Shown here: in pieces, positions 15,680-23,849 of the stretch
How positions within the stretch are numbered: position 1 is the stretch's first letter
Layout: the number at the start of each line of letters is the position of its first letter
Assembly (NCBI RefSeq): GCF_001570625.1
Contig: NZ_BBQT01000003.1
Location: 202,706-266,705, forward strand
DNA length: 64,000 bases
DNA from: Syntrophomonas wolfei subsp. methylbutyratica
GTDB lineage: Bacteria > Bacillota > Syntrophomonadia > Syntrophomonadales > Syntrophomonadaceae
Reading direction: 5' to 3'
Made by a program: the position numbers and the translations under genes
Notes under the pieces: generated by a model
Seen by the model: the letters and a program-made list of their open reading frames with translations, nothing else
What the model was told of the DNA's origin: nothing
Database searches by the model: none

Positions 15680-16468
15680 CTAATTCTTAAAGGTTACGTT
15701 CTGCCGCTCGAAAATAATACTGGCTGACAGCAGCACAACAAATGTCATGATTAGCAGCGATGCACAGGTAAGTCCGGCATCATCGGGAACGGAAAGTGCG
15801 TACTTCTGATACTTGGAGAAAACACTCAGAAAGAATTTTACTATGATCGACAGCCCGGCAAAACTGTCAATATGCAATCGCAGGCCGACTTGTCTAAGGA
15901 ATTCTCCCCCGAGAGGATGGGCAGGGGCCATGAAGACTAAGGCGCAAAGTGCTGTGGTGGCTGTAGTCGGTGCAAACATTGATATCAGTATCGTAATTGC
16001 CAGGAATAGCAAAGATACGCAGGTAATGATTGCCACAAACGTCATCCATTGGCTGAAGGAAGGCATGGGAAGATGCCAGCGGTACTGAGAAATACCCGAT
16101 AGCTGTGCCCAGAAATAAGCGGCGATTAATTCAGCAACCAGAAAGGGCACAATCATGAATACATAAGCCATGAATTTGCCCAGGAGTAAAGAACGGCGAG
16201 GTAACGGTTTGGACAGAACCAGTTCCATCGTACCCTTCTCCTTTTCGCCGACTACTGCATCCATTGCAGTAAGAATGCCGATCATGGGGCACAGAACCGC
16301 AAACAATTCAAAGAAGGGGTCCAACACGTTCTTAGAGTTGGCCGTAGGCCCCACTTCCGTATACAGCGCCATTAGTATGGCACCAAAAATAAACATCAGT
16401 AAAAATGCAGTTTTATAGTTTCGCATATTCTCCCGAAGTTCCCATTGCATCACCGCCAGCGTCTTCAA
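15680..16468 (-). CDS. ABC-2 type (NosY-like) permease
   Basis: 262 residues with about six membrane helices. It has the NosY-like cytoplasmic signature VVGEKEKGTMELVLSKPLPR and RRSLLLGKFMAY after the second helix. The start is TTG 16468, about ten bases after GGAG; an internal ATG at residue 7 is possible. It forms a two-gene exporter with the following ATPase. The substrate cannot be read from the sequence. Confidence 0.88.
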   Translation of the reverse strand: MKTLAVMQWELRENMRNYKTAFLLMFIFGAILMALYTEVGPTANSKNVLDPFFELFAVLCPMIGILTAMDAVVGEKEKGTMELVLSKPLPRRSLLLGKFMAYVFMIVPFLVAELIAAYFWAQLSGISQYRWHLPMPSFSQWMTFVAIITCVSLLFLAITILISMFAPTTATTALCALVFMAPAHPLGGEFLRQVGLRLHIDSFAGLSIIVKFFLSVFSKYQKYALSVPDDAGLTCASLLIMTFVVLLSASIIFERQNVTFKN

Positions 16469-16880
16469 CGTTAATCATCTCCGTTTTGTAGCACAAATTA
16501 TCCAGCACACTCAAGCGTGCAATACTATTGACGGTACCTTTCATATTACATTCTAGCAGTAAAGTCGGAAGTTGACTATAGTACCGCGAAGACACAGTCC
16601 AAAACTAGCGTCTGTCAATCCGTATATTTACTAATTCTCCAGAAAACTATTTACCATAAAGTTGTATTTATAAAAAGAATACCAGTCAAGAATCGGGTTA
16701 TGAATGAGATTAAAACAGGCAGGGGGCAGGATAGCTGTTGAATAACCATAAATCAAGTTAAGAAAGCGGACAGAAGCCGGCTGTATATAGTAGAATAAGC
16801 TTAATGGGAGAAATATCGGTATTTACAGAGAATGAAGAAAGAAGGCGTGAATGGGAGAAAAAATGAAGGGGGATTATTTG
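16469..16880. other. Divergent intergenic region
   Basis: About 410 bp between the ABC operon and the MBL gene. It should hold promoters in both directions, but apart from an AT-rich TATAGTAGAAT near 16786 I see no convincing box pair, no repeat and no gene. Confidence 0.4.
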
Positions 16881-17762
16881 ATGAAAAAGCTTTCCGAGAA
16901 CGTAATGGTATTGGGTAATGGTTATTTCAACTTCTACCTGGCAGGAAAGGAAAAAGCAGCCTTGCTGGAATGCGGGACCAGAGCCGGAGCAGCAATATTT
17001 AAGGAGCAGTGGTCCCAACTGCAGGATAAGCCAGAGGTAAAGTACATAGTAATTTTGCATTCTCATTTCGACCATTCCTGTGGTGTGCCTATTCTAAAAG
17101 AAATCTTTCCCGAGGCTCAGGTACTGGCCAGTGCTACGGCTCAGAAACTGCTTTCCAAGGAGCGGATAGTAAAGGATTTATACCGCAATGATGCGATAGT
17201 ATCGGAATCTTATATTAAAAACGGTTTTTTAAAGGAAAAACCGGATACCTCAGAATTGGATAATATTCCGGTGGATCGTACGGTAGGTGAAGGTGATATT
17301 GTGGGTCTGGGGCAGGGGTTGCAGCTTAAAATACTGGATGCTCCCGGTCATAGTGTTTGTTCCATTGCTGCTTATCTGGAAACGGATCAAGCTATGTTTC
17401 TATCTGATGCCGCCGGTTATCGCAGCAGCGAAAGCGAGATTTCTCCGGTCTTTTTCCAGGGCTATGATAACTATATGAATACTCTTAATAAGCTTATGTC
17501 CTATCCGGCTAAAATCCTGGGAGTAGCACATGGCGATATTCCGCTTGGTGATGAAGTGGATAAGTTCTACCAGCAAACAATACAAGCAGCAGAAAAAGGA
17601 TTTGAGTATATCAAAAATTGCCTGAATGAAGGGGTCGGGGAAAAGGACTTGGCCGACAGGCTCTTTAAACGCTATATCAAGGGAGGACTGGCTTATTACC
17701 CCGAAGCTATGATGCTGGGGGCCATGCAGCTTTTAATTGCTAGTGTAAAGTTGAAGATGTAA
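16881..17762 (+). CDS. MBL-fold metallo-hydrolase
   Basis: A 293-residue metallo-beta-lactamase-fold protein. Metal ligands: HSHFDHSCG (H-x-H-x-D-H), DAPGHSVCSIAAY (His), FLSDAAGY (Asp) and VAHGDIPLG (His). The C-terminal helices after about residue 225 are typical of stand-alone hydrolases with unassigned substrates. ATG 16881, eight bases after AAGGGGG, is preferred to ATG 16851 and 16863. Monocistronic with a strong terminator at 17950. Because the next genes are an agr-like system, a lactone substrate is tempting, but nothing in the sequence supports it. Confidence 0.85.
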   Translation: MKKLSENVMVLGNGYFNFYLAGKEKAALLECGTRAGAAIFKEQWSQLQDKPEVKYIVILHSHFDHSCGVPILKEIFPEAQVLASATAQKLLSKERIVKDLYRNDAIVSESYIKNGFLKEKPDTSELDNIPVDRTVGEGDIVGLGQGLQLKILDAPGHSVCSIAAYLETDQAMFLSDAAGYRSSESEISPVFFQGYDNYMNTLNKLMSYPAKILGVAHGDIPLGDEVDKFYQQTIQAAEKGFEYIKNCLNEGVGEKDLADRLFKRYIKGGLAYYPEAMMLGAMQLLIASVKLKM

Positions 17763-17809
17763 TATGGATTAATAGGGTATTTGAGCATGAAAAGGGTATT
17801 CTGTTAATG

Positions 17810-17850
17810 TGTAAAAAGTGAGGAGCAGGGGGTAGGGAGCGAGGGTTTAA
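17810..17850 (+). repeat. Short GTGAGGAG-type repeat
   Basis: AAAAAGTGAGGAGCAGGGGG followed by TAGGGAGCGAGGG resembles AAGTAAGGAGTGAGGGGTAA at about 9448 and the reverse complement of the tail of family C repeats. Low complexity; function unknown. Confidence 0.4.
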
Positions 17851-17949
17851 TTCAAATCATCCCTTACCTATACAATTTTTACAAAATGAATCTATTCTGA
17901 TATGGTGCTTTATAGCAAGAATATGCTGACAATTGTTTTACCAGCAAGT

Positions 17950-18005
17950 AGTCATGCAGGTACTGCTTTTACTAGAGTTAGCGCAGTACCTGCATGACTT
18001 TTTCA
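17950..18005 (+). terminator. Terminator downstream of the MBL gene
   Basis: AGTCATGCAGGTACTGC (17950-17966) and its exact complement (17983-17999) form a 17-bp stem, followed by TTTTTT. The next 280 bp up to agrC are AT-rich with a TATAAT at 18257 as a possible -10 for agrC; the open frame at 17933-18196 crosses this hairpin and is not a gene. Confidence 0.8.
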
Positions 18006-18283
18006 AGAAAATATTACTAGTATTACGAGCTAGAATAAAGCTCTTAATAGTTATAAATATATTTGTTGTATATTACAAGCTTCGGGCAGTACAGATGTTA
18101 TTCTGTGGGTATTATATATTCTACAATATAATTGAAAATTCGGGAGCTACCCAAAAAAATACAAGAAGCAGAATGATAAATGGAGTAATCGGTTGAAAAA
18201 TCAGGGAAAATAACCCATACTAGTTGCAGGAAAAACAATAAGTGTTTTAGAAGATTTATAATGAGAAAAATGAGGTGGATTTG

Positions 18284-19690
18284 ATGCTTCCATTTCCGCT
18301 ATGTCTGCAATTGGGGTTTGGGTTCGTTTCCGGTGCTTTGTCGGCTAGTTTAGGCCTGGTGCTGGTAAATATTTTTCCCCAGCCGAAAAAGATAGTGTTG
18401 ACCGGTTTATGTTATATGGTAGCGCTAGCGTTGGTAAGAAGTTTGGATCTGCCTTTTGGGGTTCCCTTTACTATACTTACACTGTTTTTGGCCGTAATAA
18501 TTATGCCTATTTGGAGGCTATCCCTGTTCAGGTCTGTTTTGGTAACTGTTATTGGCACTCTTATCCTGGTGCTGGCTGAATCAGTATTTTCTCCCTTGAT
18601 ACTTAATTTTATGAATATTAACTTTGACGACATAGTATTGCAGCCTCAACTGGCGGTTTTTATGCCTCTGCCACAAATTGTTCTATCAAGTATCATCATT
18701 TTCGTATGTTTGAAGTTTAATCTACATATTTTTGATTTCAGGGTTATGAAAGTGAGCGATTCCCTTCACTTAAATGGCAAAAGGTTTAATATAGTACTGG
18801 GATTGGTATTTTCCCTGTTATCCCTTATTATAGTGCAGATTGTTTGTAACGCAACGATATTTAATGTTCAACCAAACTATGTATTCAAGACACTGTCCAG
18901 TGCAACAATAGGTTATATTACCAATGTTGCTGTGGTATTACTTTTTATCATTATTATCTTACTAATAATACAATTTATTGAATTAACCGACAAGGAAAGC
19001 CAATTTATAATCCAGTCATCGTATTTAGATTCAATCGAGGAGTTGTACACGGCGCTAAGAGCCCAGAAACATGATTTGGCAAATGATTGGCAGGTTCTTT
19101 ATGGATTGATGCAATTGGGGGATTTGAAGGAAGCTCAAAAATACCTGGAAGAATTGATGGGAAAAAGTATTTCCTCCGATAGATTTGTTGTTACTGGTGA
19201 ACCGGGCCTGTCCGCTCTCTTGTATATCAAATCCGGGATAGCCCTGGCTGATGGCATCAAATTTGATGTCAGTGTCGAAGCCCTTATGGATCAAAAACAT
19301 ATTTCTACCTACGAACTGAACCGGGTAGTGGGGAATTTAATCAACAATGCCTTTGACGCGGTGGCAAGTCTGGAAGAGAATAAAAGATTGGTGCAGGTAA
19401 GGATTTTTGAGGATGAGGACAAGCAGGTGGTGGAGGTGGCTAATTACGGTAAGATAGATGATGAAATCAAAGAAAGGGTATTTCAAAAGGGCTTTTCTAC
19501 CAAAACAGGTAAACATTCCGGTTTGGGGCTGTATATTGTAAAAGAACTGGTGGAGCAAAGAAATGGTCAGGTACGAGTAGAGAATCGGGGAGATATGGTT
19601 GTCTTTGGTATTTACCTTCCTAAGGGCCCAATAAATAAGGGGGGAGTTCATGCACTCTCTAGCCGAAAGTATCGCGAAATGGCTGGTTAG
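18284..19690 (+). CDS. agrC: AgrC-like sensor histidine kinase
   Basis: 468 residues. The first 235 form about six or seven membrane helices with short loops, the peptide-sensing module of AgrC-type HPK10 kinases. The H-box is RAQKHDLANDWQVLYGLMQL (the phosphorylated His is followed by Asp-Leu-x-Asn), then the GHKL ATPase domain with NRVVGNLINNAFDA (N-box) and KTGKHSGLGLYIVKEL (G-box). ATG 18284, six bases after GAGGTG, is chosen over GTG 18275 and TTG 18281. Its end overlaps agrB by 41 bp, so the genes are translationally coupled. No response regulator gene is adjacent. Confidence 0.9.
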   Translation: MLPFPLCLQLGFGFVSGALSASLGLVLVNIFPQPKKIVLTGLCYMVALALVRSLDLPFGVPFTILTLFLAVIIMPIWRLSLFRSVLVTVIGTLILVLAESVFSPLILNFMNINFDDIVLQPQLAVFMPLPQIVLSSIIIFVCLKFNLHIFDFRVMKVSDSLHLNGKRFNIVLGLVFSLLSLIIVQIVCNATIFNVQPNYVFKTLSSATIGYITNVAVVLLFIIIILLIIQFIELTDKESQFIIQSSYLDSIEELYTALRAQKHDLANDWQVLYGLMQLGDLKEAQKYLEELMGKSISSDRFVVTGEPGLSALLYIKSGIALADGIKFDVSVEALMDQKHISTYELNRVVGNLINNAFDAVASLEENKRLVQVRIFEDEDKQVVEVANYGKIDDEIKERVFQKGFSTKTGKHSGLGLYIVKELVEQRNGQVRVENRGDMVVFGIYLPKGPINKGGVHALSSRKYREMAG

Positions 19691-20288
19691 CAAATCTGAG
19701 CATCCTTTTAATCAAGAGGAAATCCGCTATGGAACTGAAGTATTCCTGGGAACTGCGGTTCAAATAGCCCTTATACTTTCTATTGCTTTTTTACTGGGAT
19801 TATTTAAAGAAACCGTATTTTTGTTTTTTTCAGCAGCAGTGTATAGACGTTATTCAGGCGGGATTCATTGCGAAAAATATTATCGTTGTACTATTACCAG
19901 CTTAGCAGTATTTCTTTTTTTAGCTTATTTGCTTAATTTTATTGTTTTGAGCAGTTTTATTTGGATATTTTCTATGGCATTGCTTGTTTCAATTGGAGCA
20001 ATAATTTTTCTGGTACCGGTTGATGATCCGAAAAACCCCATAGTTGACCAGGAGAAAAAAGAAAGCCTAAAACACAGGACTGCTTTGGTTCTTCTTGGTC
20101 TTTTTTTAATGGCTTTATTGGCTGCAAATATTTTGCATGACTTTAATATGGCATACGCTATACTGATAGGGGTATTATGGCAATCTTTTACGTTAACCGC
20201 TTGGGGACAAAGATCTGTTTCCACTTTGGATCAGGTTTTTGCATATATAGAAAAAATATTTATACGGAAGGAGGGTCAAAATGTTTAG
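19650..20288 (+). CDS. agrB: AgrB-like peptide-processing membrane protease
   Basis: 212 residues with about five to six membrane helices. The AgrB cysteine-protease site is visible: His in RRYSGGIHCEKYYRC and Cys in the same stretch (SGGIH...YRC matches the family SGG-x-H-x(7)-C pattern). AgrB cleaves the C-terminal tail of AgrD and forms the thiolactone. ATG 19650 follows GGGGGGAG. The start lies inside agrC and its last 8 bp overlap agrD. Confidence 0.93.
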   Translation: MHSLAESIAKWLVSKSEHPFNQEEIRYGTEVFLGTAVQIALILSIAFLLGLFKETVFLFFSAAVYRRYSGGIHCEKYYRCTITSLAVFLFLAYLLNFIVLSSFIWIFSMALLVSIGAIIFLVPVDDPKNPIVDQEKKESLKHRTALVLLGLFLMALLAANILHDFNMAYAILIGVLWQSFTLTAWGQRSVSTLDQVFAYIEKIFIRKEGQNV

Positions 20289-20409
20289 CAAAATTAGTTC
20301 TTTGATGTGTACTTCATTAGCCGCCTTCTTTGCACTGATCACACTAAGCAATGCTCAAATATGCTGTCCTTTATTTCTTTACCAGCCCGAATTGCCCAAA
20401 AAAGAATAG
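20281..20409 (+). CDS. agrD: AgrD-like cyclic lactone autoinducer propeptide
   Basis: A 42-residue peptide, MFSKISSLMCTSLAAFFALI then TLSNAQICCPLFLYQPELPK then KE. It has an amphipathic/hydrophobic leader, a central Cys-Cys-Pro-Leu-Phe-Leu and the acidic/proline tail YQPELPKK that is the AgrB recognition tail in clostridial AgrD. By analogy with clostridial AgrDs cut just before the xQPExP tail, the ring would be Cys-Pro-Leu-Phe-Leu as a five-residue thiolactone, with an exotail ending in the first Cys (inference). ATG 20281 is six bases after AAGGAGG and overlaps the agrB end. A strong terminator follows at 20444. Confidence 0.92.
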   Translation: MFSKISSLMCTSLAAFFALITLSNAQICCPLFLYQPELPKKE

Positions 20410-20443
20410 GAAACCATACTTTGCATCTTTAAGTTGATGCTAT

Positions 20444-20472
20444 ATTCAGGGGATTAATCCCCTGAATTTTTT
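20444..20472 (+). terminator. Terminator of the agr operon
   Basis: ATTCAGGGGATT and AATCCCCTGAAT form a perfect palindrome, followed by TTTTT. No agrA follows; lspA begins 88 bp later. Confidence 0.85.
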
Positions 20473-20559
20473 AGGGAGAAGAGCTTGATTATATTATATC
20501 AATTGCTTACACTGATGGTACTTTACCGCTATTGCCAATGCTAAAACTGGAGGTTTATT

Positions 20560-21009
20560 TTGCGATTTTGGAGTAGTTTTTTGCTGGTCGTAATACTGGA
20601 TAGAATAAGCAAAGCCTGGGTTCTGGCGTCGTTTTTGCCGGGGGAAAGCCGGATAATTGTTGAAGGGGGCATTTATTTAACCTATGTACAGAATAGAGGA
20701 GCAGCTTTTGGCCTGATGCCAGGGAAGTCATGGCTGTTTTTTATTTCTGCGCTCCTGGTTATAACGGCTTTAGTGGTTTATAACTGGCGCGGTAAGGCTT
20801 CACCGCTTGAAGCACTGTCTACCGGTCTTATCGCTGGTGGTGCCCTGGGAAATCTTATTGACCGCTATTTCTATGGTTTTGTAATTGATTTTATTGACCT
20901 GGGTTGGTGGCCGGTTTTCAACCTGGCCGACAGCGCTATAGTCTGTGGGGGAGTATTACTGCTAATATTGATTTTGCTTGATGGAAAAAGAGAGGAAAGA
21001 AATGCCTAG
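20560..21009 (+). CDS. lspA: Lipoprotein signal peptidase (SPase II)
   Basis: Cleaves the signal peptide of diacylglyceryl prolipoproteins in the membrane. 149 residues with four membrane helices. Conserved: YLTYVQNRGAAFGL, the catalytic Asp in GNLIDRYFYGFVIDFID and the second Asp in VFNLADSAIVCGG. TTG 20560 follows GGAGGT by six bases. It overlaps rluD by 8 bp, the usual Firmicute lspA-rluD-pyrR order. A likely substrate in this window is the ModA lipoprotein at 52247. Confidence 0.95.
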   Translation: MRFWSSFLLVVILDRISKAWVLASFLPGESRIIVEGGIYLTYVQNRGAAFGLMPGKSWLFFISALLVITALVVYNWRGKASPLEALSTGLIAGGALGNLIDRYFYGFVIDFIDLGWWPVFNLADSAIVCGGVLLLILILLDGKREERNA

Positions 21010-21919
21010 AACTGAGATCCTGCTGGTGGACGAAGAAATGGAAGGCGAGAGACTGGATGCCTTTGTCGCAGAACAATTGGATGAACTTTCCCGCTCGCTG
21101 GTTAAAACCCTGATTGAAAATGGAGAAATTAGGGTTGATGGCAAACAGCAGAAGCCCAGTTACCGGCTTAAAGCCGGGGAAGAGATAATAGTGGAGATAC
21201 CCGCTGTACGGGAGCTTAAACTTAAAGCTCAGGACATACCTCTGTCTTTTATATACCAGGATAAAGATATTGCGGTAATTGATAAGCCCAAAGGAATGGT
21301 GGTACACCCGGCCCATGGCAACTGGGAAAACACTCTGGTAAATGCCCTGCTTTTTCATTTAAAAGACCTTTCCGGTATAAATGGAGAATTGCGGCCCGGA
21401 ATCGTACACCGCCTGGATAAGGATACCTCCGGGGTTATGGTGGTAGCGAAAAACGATATGGCCCACCGCCAACTGGCGGCGCAAATCAAGGATCACAGTA
21501 TAAACCGGGAGTATATTACCCTGGTTCATGGAATAATAAAGGAAAATCTGGGTAGTATTGAAGCTCCCATAGGGAGGAGCAAACTGGATCGAAAAAAGAT
21601 GGCAGTTATCGCCGGGGGGCGTGCAGCCGTTAGCCATTATCAGGTATTGGACAGATTGGGCAACTATACTCTATTAAAAGTAAAGCTCTTAACCGGGCGT
21701 ACCCATCAAATAAGGGTTCATTTTGCCTATATCAAGCATCCGGTAGTAGGGGATCCTCTTTATGGTTCGGGAAAAAAGCAGTTAGGGCTTGATACCCAGG
21801 CCTTACACGCCCATTTGTTGGGTTTTAAACATCCGAGCAGTGGAGAGTACCGTGAATTTAGGAGCGAAGTGCCCCCTTATTTTGAATGTATACTTTCTGA
21901 TTTGAGAAACAAACGTTGA
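21002..21919 (+). CDS. rluD: Ribosomal large-subunit pseudouridine synthase (RluD type)
   Basis: 305 residues. The N-terminal S4-like RNA-binding domain (ERLDAFVAEQLDELSRSLVK) is followed by the RluA/RluD catalytic domain with the active Asp in GIVHRLDKDTSGVMVVAKND, then LLTGRTHQIRVHFAYIKHP and GDPLYG. It isomerises uridines in 23S rRNA. ATG 21002 with AGAGG is preferred over the upstream TTG 20978, which lies in lspA. Its TGA stop overlaps the -35 box of the pyr promoter. YlyB-like homologues hold this position in Bacillus. Confidence 0.94.
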   Translation: MPRTEILLVDEEMEGERLDAFVAEQLDELSRSLVKTLIENGEIRVDGKQQKPSYRLKAGEEIIVEIPAVRELKLKAQDIPLSFIYQDKDIAVIDKPKGMVVHPAHGNWENTLVNALLFHLKDLSGINGELRPGIVHRLDKDTSGVMVVAKNDMAHRQLAAQIKDHSINREYITLVHGIIKENLGSIEAPIGRSKLDRKKMAVIAGGRAAVSHYQVLDRLGNYTLLKVKLLTGRTHQIRVHFAYIKHPVVGDPLYGSGKKQLGLDTQALHAHLLGFKHPSSGEYREFRSEVPPYFECILSDLRNKR

Positions 21920-21945
21920 CAAATATTCCATAGTTTTAGTAGAAT
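21916..21945 (+). promoter_or_regulatory. Promoter of the pyr operon
   Basis: Consensus TTGACA (21916-21921), 18-bp spacer and TAGAAT (21940-21945). The -35 box overlaps the rluD stop codon. The PyrR attenuator follows immediately. Confidence 0.85.
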
Positions 21946-21950
21946 CAGTT

Positions 21951-22036
21951 AGGACCTTTAAGTTGGCCCCGTGAGGCTAGCAAGGAATGATGAAGAGCAG
22001 CACCTGCCTGGCCTTATGCTTGGCAGGTTTTTGTTT
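21951..22036 (+). promoter_or_regulatory. PyrR attenuator 1 (pyr leader)
   Basis: The PyrR-binding loop TTGGCCCCGTGAGGCTAGCA (about 21963-21982) carries the conserved CC-x-x-x-GAGG core. It precedes a terminator with stem ACCTGCC (22002-22008)/GGCAGGT (22022-22028) and TTTTTGTTTT. When UMP is abundant, PyrR binds the RNA and favours termination; this is established for PyrR leaders and inferred here. Confidence 0.88.
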
Positions 22037-22039
22037 TAA

Positions 22040-22612
<573 letters not shown>

Positions 22613-22624
22613 GATTTACCCTTT

Positions 22625-22710
22625 AAACTGGTCCCGAGAGGCCGGCAAGGGAAAGGTTCCAGAGTATCGACTGAAAGCTTTCCTTGCTGCCCGGCAAGGA
22701 AAGCTTTTTT
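22625..22710 (+). promoter_or_regulatory. PyrR attenuator 2 (pyrR-pyrB spacer)
   Basis: A second PyrR-binding loop, AACTGGTCCCGAGAGGCCGG at about 22626-22645, precedes the terminator AAAGCTTTCCTTGC (22674-22687)/GCAAGGAAAGCTTT (22694-22707) with a T-run. It regulates pyrB and the rest of the operon separately from pyrR. Confidence 0.88.
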
Positions 22711-22763
22711 AACTTGGGAGTGAACTAATGACAGCTTCATAAAGGGGAATATTAGTATCAGGT

Positions 22764-22890
22764 TTATCCGATGACTAACTCGCTCTAAGACTCCCGCCTC
22801 TATAGGCGGGAGTAAGAGCGACTAAGTCTCTGGATAAGTGCGACTAAGCTTCAGATGGAGTTAAAACTCCACCTGAAGCAAGTCTTACTT
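22764..22890 (+). repeat. Family D palindromic element, copy 1 (before pyrB)
   Basis: A 127-bp non-coding element differing from 61734-61860 at only about two positions. It contains the stem ACTCCCGCC/GGCGGGAGT extended by CGCTCT/AGAGCG (22781-22820) and a second hairpin CTTCAG-TGGAGTT/AACTCCA-CTGAAG (22849-22878). It starts TTATCCGATGAC and ends AAGTCTTAC. This looks like a non-autonomous derivative of an IS200/IS605-type element whose ends fold into hairpins (inference). It lies between attenuator 2 and the pyrB ribosome-binding site. Confidence 0.8.
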
Positions 22891-22910
22891 CATTGAGAGG
22901 GGGCTTTAGT

Positions 22911-23849
22911 TTGAAGCTGGATAGAAAAGACTTGTTGGGACTGCGAGATTTGAGCCGGGAGGAAACGGAACTGATTTTGAATACGGCCATACCCATGAAA
23001 GATGTTATTGGCCGGGATATTAAGAAGGTGCCTACTTTAAGAGGCAAAGCTATGGTAACGGTGTTTTATGAGAACAGCACCCGAACCCGCACCTCTTTTG
23101 AATTGGCCGGCAAATATTTGAGCGCAGATACGGTTAACCTGTCGGTATCCACCAGCAGCGTGCAAAAGGGCGAGAGCCTGAGAGACACCATCAAGACTAT
23201 TGAGGTAATGGGTTTTGATTTAATAGTAATGAGGCATGCCATGAGCGGTACCCCCCATTATGTCGCCCGCAATACCCGGATGAGGGTTATTAACGCTGGG
23301 GATGGAGCCAACGAACACCCCACCCAGGCTTTGTTGGATATGTATACCATCAAAGAAAAGAAAGGAACTCTGGAAGGCTTGAAAGTAGCTATAGTAGGGG
23401 ATATTCTGCATAGCCGGGTAGCTCGTTCCAATATTTACGGTCTGAGTAAATTCGGCTGTGATATCCGGGTGGTAGGCCCGGCTACATTAATGCCCCCTGG
23501 TGTGGAAAAATTGGGGGTCAAGAGCTATTACAGCCTGGACGAAGCCATCGATGGGGTTGATGTAATAAATATTTTGCGTATTCAACGAGAGAGACAAGCG
23601 AGCGGTCTTTTTCCTTCGCTGGATGAATATGCCCAACTCTATATGCTAAGTCCCCAGACCCTGGCCCGGGCCAAGGATGATGTTCTGGTTCTTCATCCCG
23701 GTCCCATAAACCGTGGAGTGGAAATATCCAGCGAACTGGCCGACAGTACCCAGGCCCTGATCAACGAGCAGGTAACTAACGGGGTGGCGATCAGGATGGC
23801 TCTTTTGTTCCTGATGATGGGAGGTGGGCGAGATGAGATTACTTATTAA
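22911..23849 (+). CDS. pyrB: Aspartate carbamoyltransferase catalytic subunit
   Basis: Condenses carbamoyl phosphate with aspartate. 312 residues. The carbamoyl-phosphate site is YENSTRTRTSFELAGKYL; other conserved parts are MRHAMSGTPHYVA, GDGANEHPTQALLDMYTI and LHPGPINRGVEI. TTG 22911 follows GAGAGGGGG by seven bases; the open frame's TTG at 22893 precedes that site and is rejected. No pyrI is seen, as in Firmicutes. It overlaps pyrC by 17 bp. Confidence 0.96.
   Translation: MKLDRKDLLGLRDLSREETELILNTAIPMKDVIGRDIKKVPTLRGKAMVTVFYENSTRTRTSFELAGKYLSADTVNLSVSTSSVQKGESLRDTIKTIEVMGFDLIVMRHAMSGTPHYVARNTRMRVINAGDGANEHPTQALLDMYTIKEKKGTLEGLKVAIVGDILHSRVARSNIYGLSKFGCDIRVVGPATLMPPGVEKLGVKSYYSLDEAIDGVDVINILRIQRERQASGLFPSLDEYAQLYMLSPQTLARAKDDVLVLHPGPINRGVEISSELADSTQALINEQVTNGVAIRMALLFLMMGGGRDEITY

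Noticed and set aside
16851..17762. MBL-fold enzyme as an N-acyl-homoserine lactonase tied to the agr-like genes
   Set aside because: Only the general metal motif is present; agr signals are thiolactones and a strong terminator separates the genes.
17933..18196. Open frame of 87 codons upstream of agrC
   Set aside because: It crosses a perfect 17-bp terminator hairpin, has no ribosome-binding site and its composition is random AT-rich.
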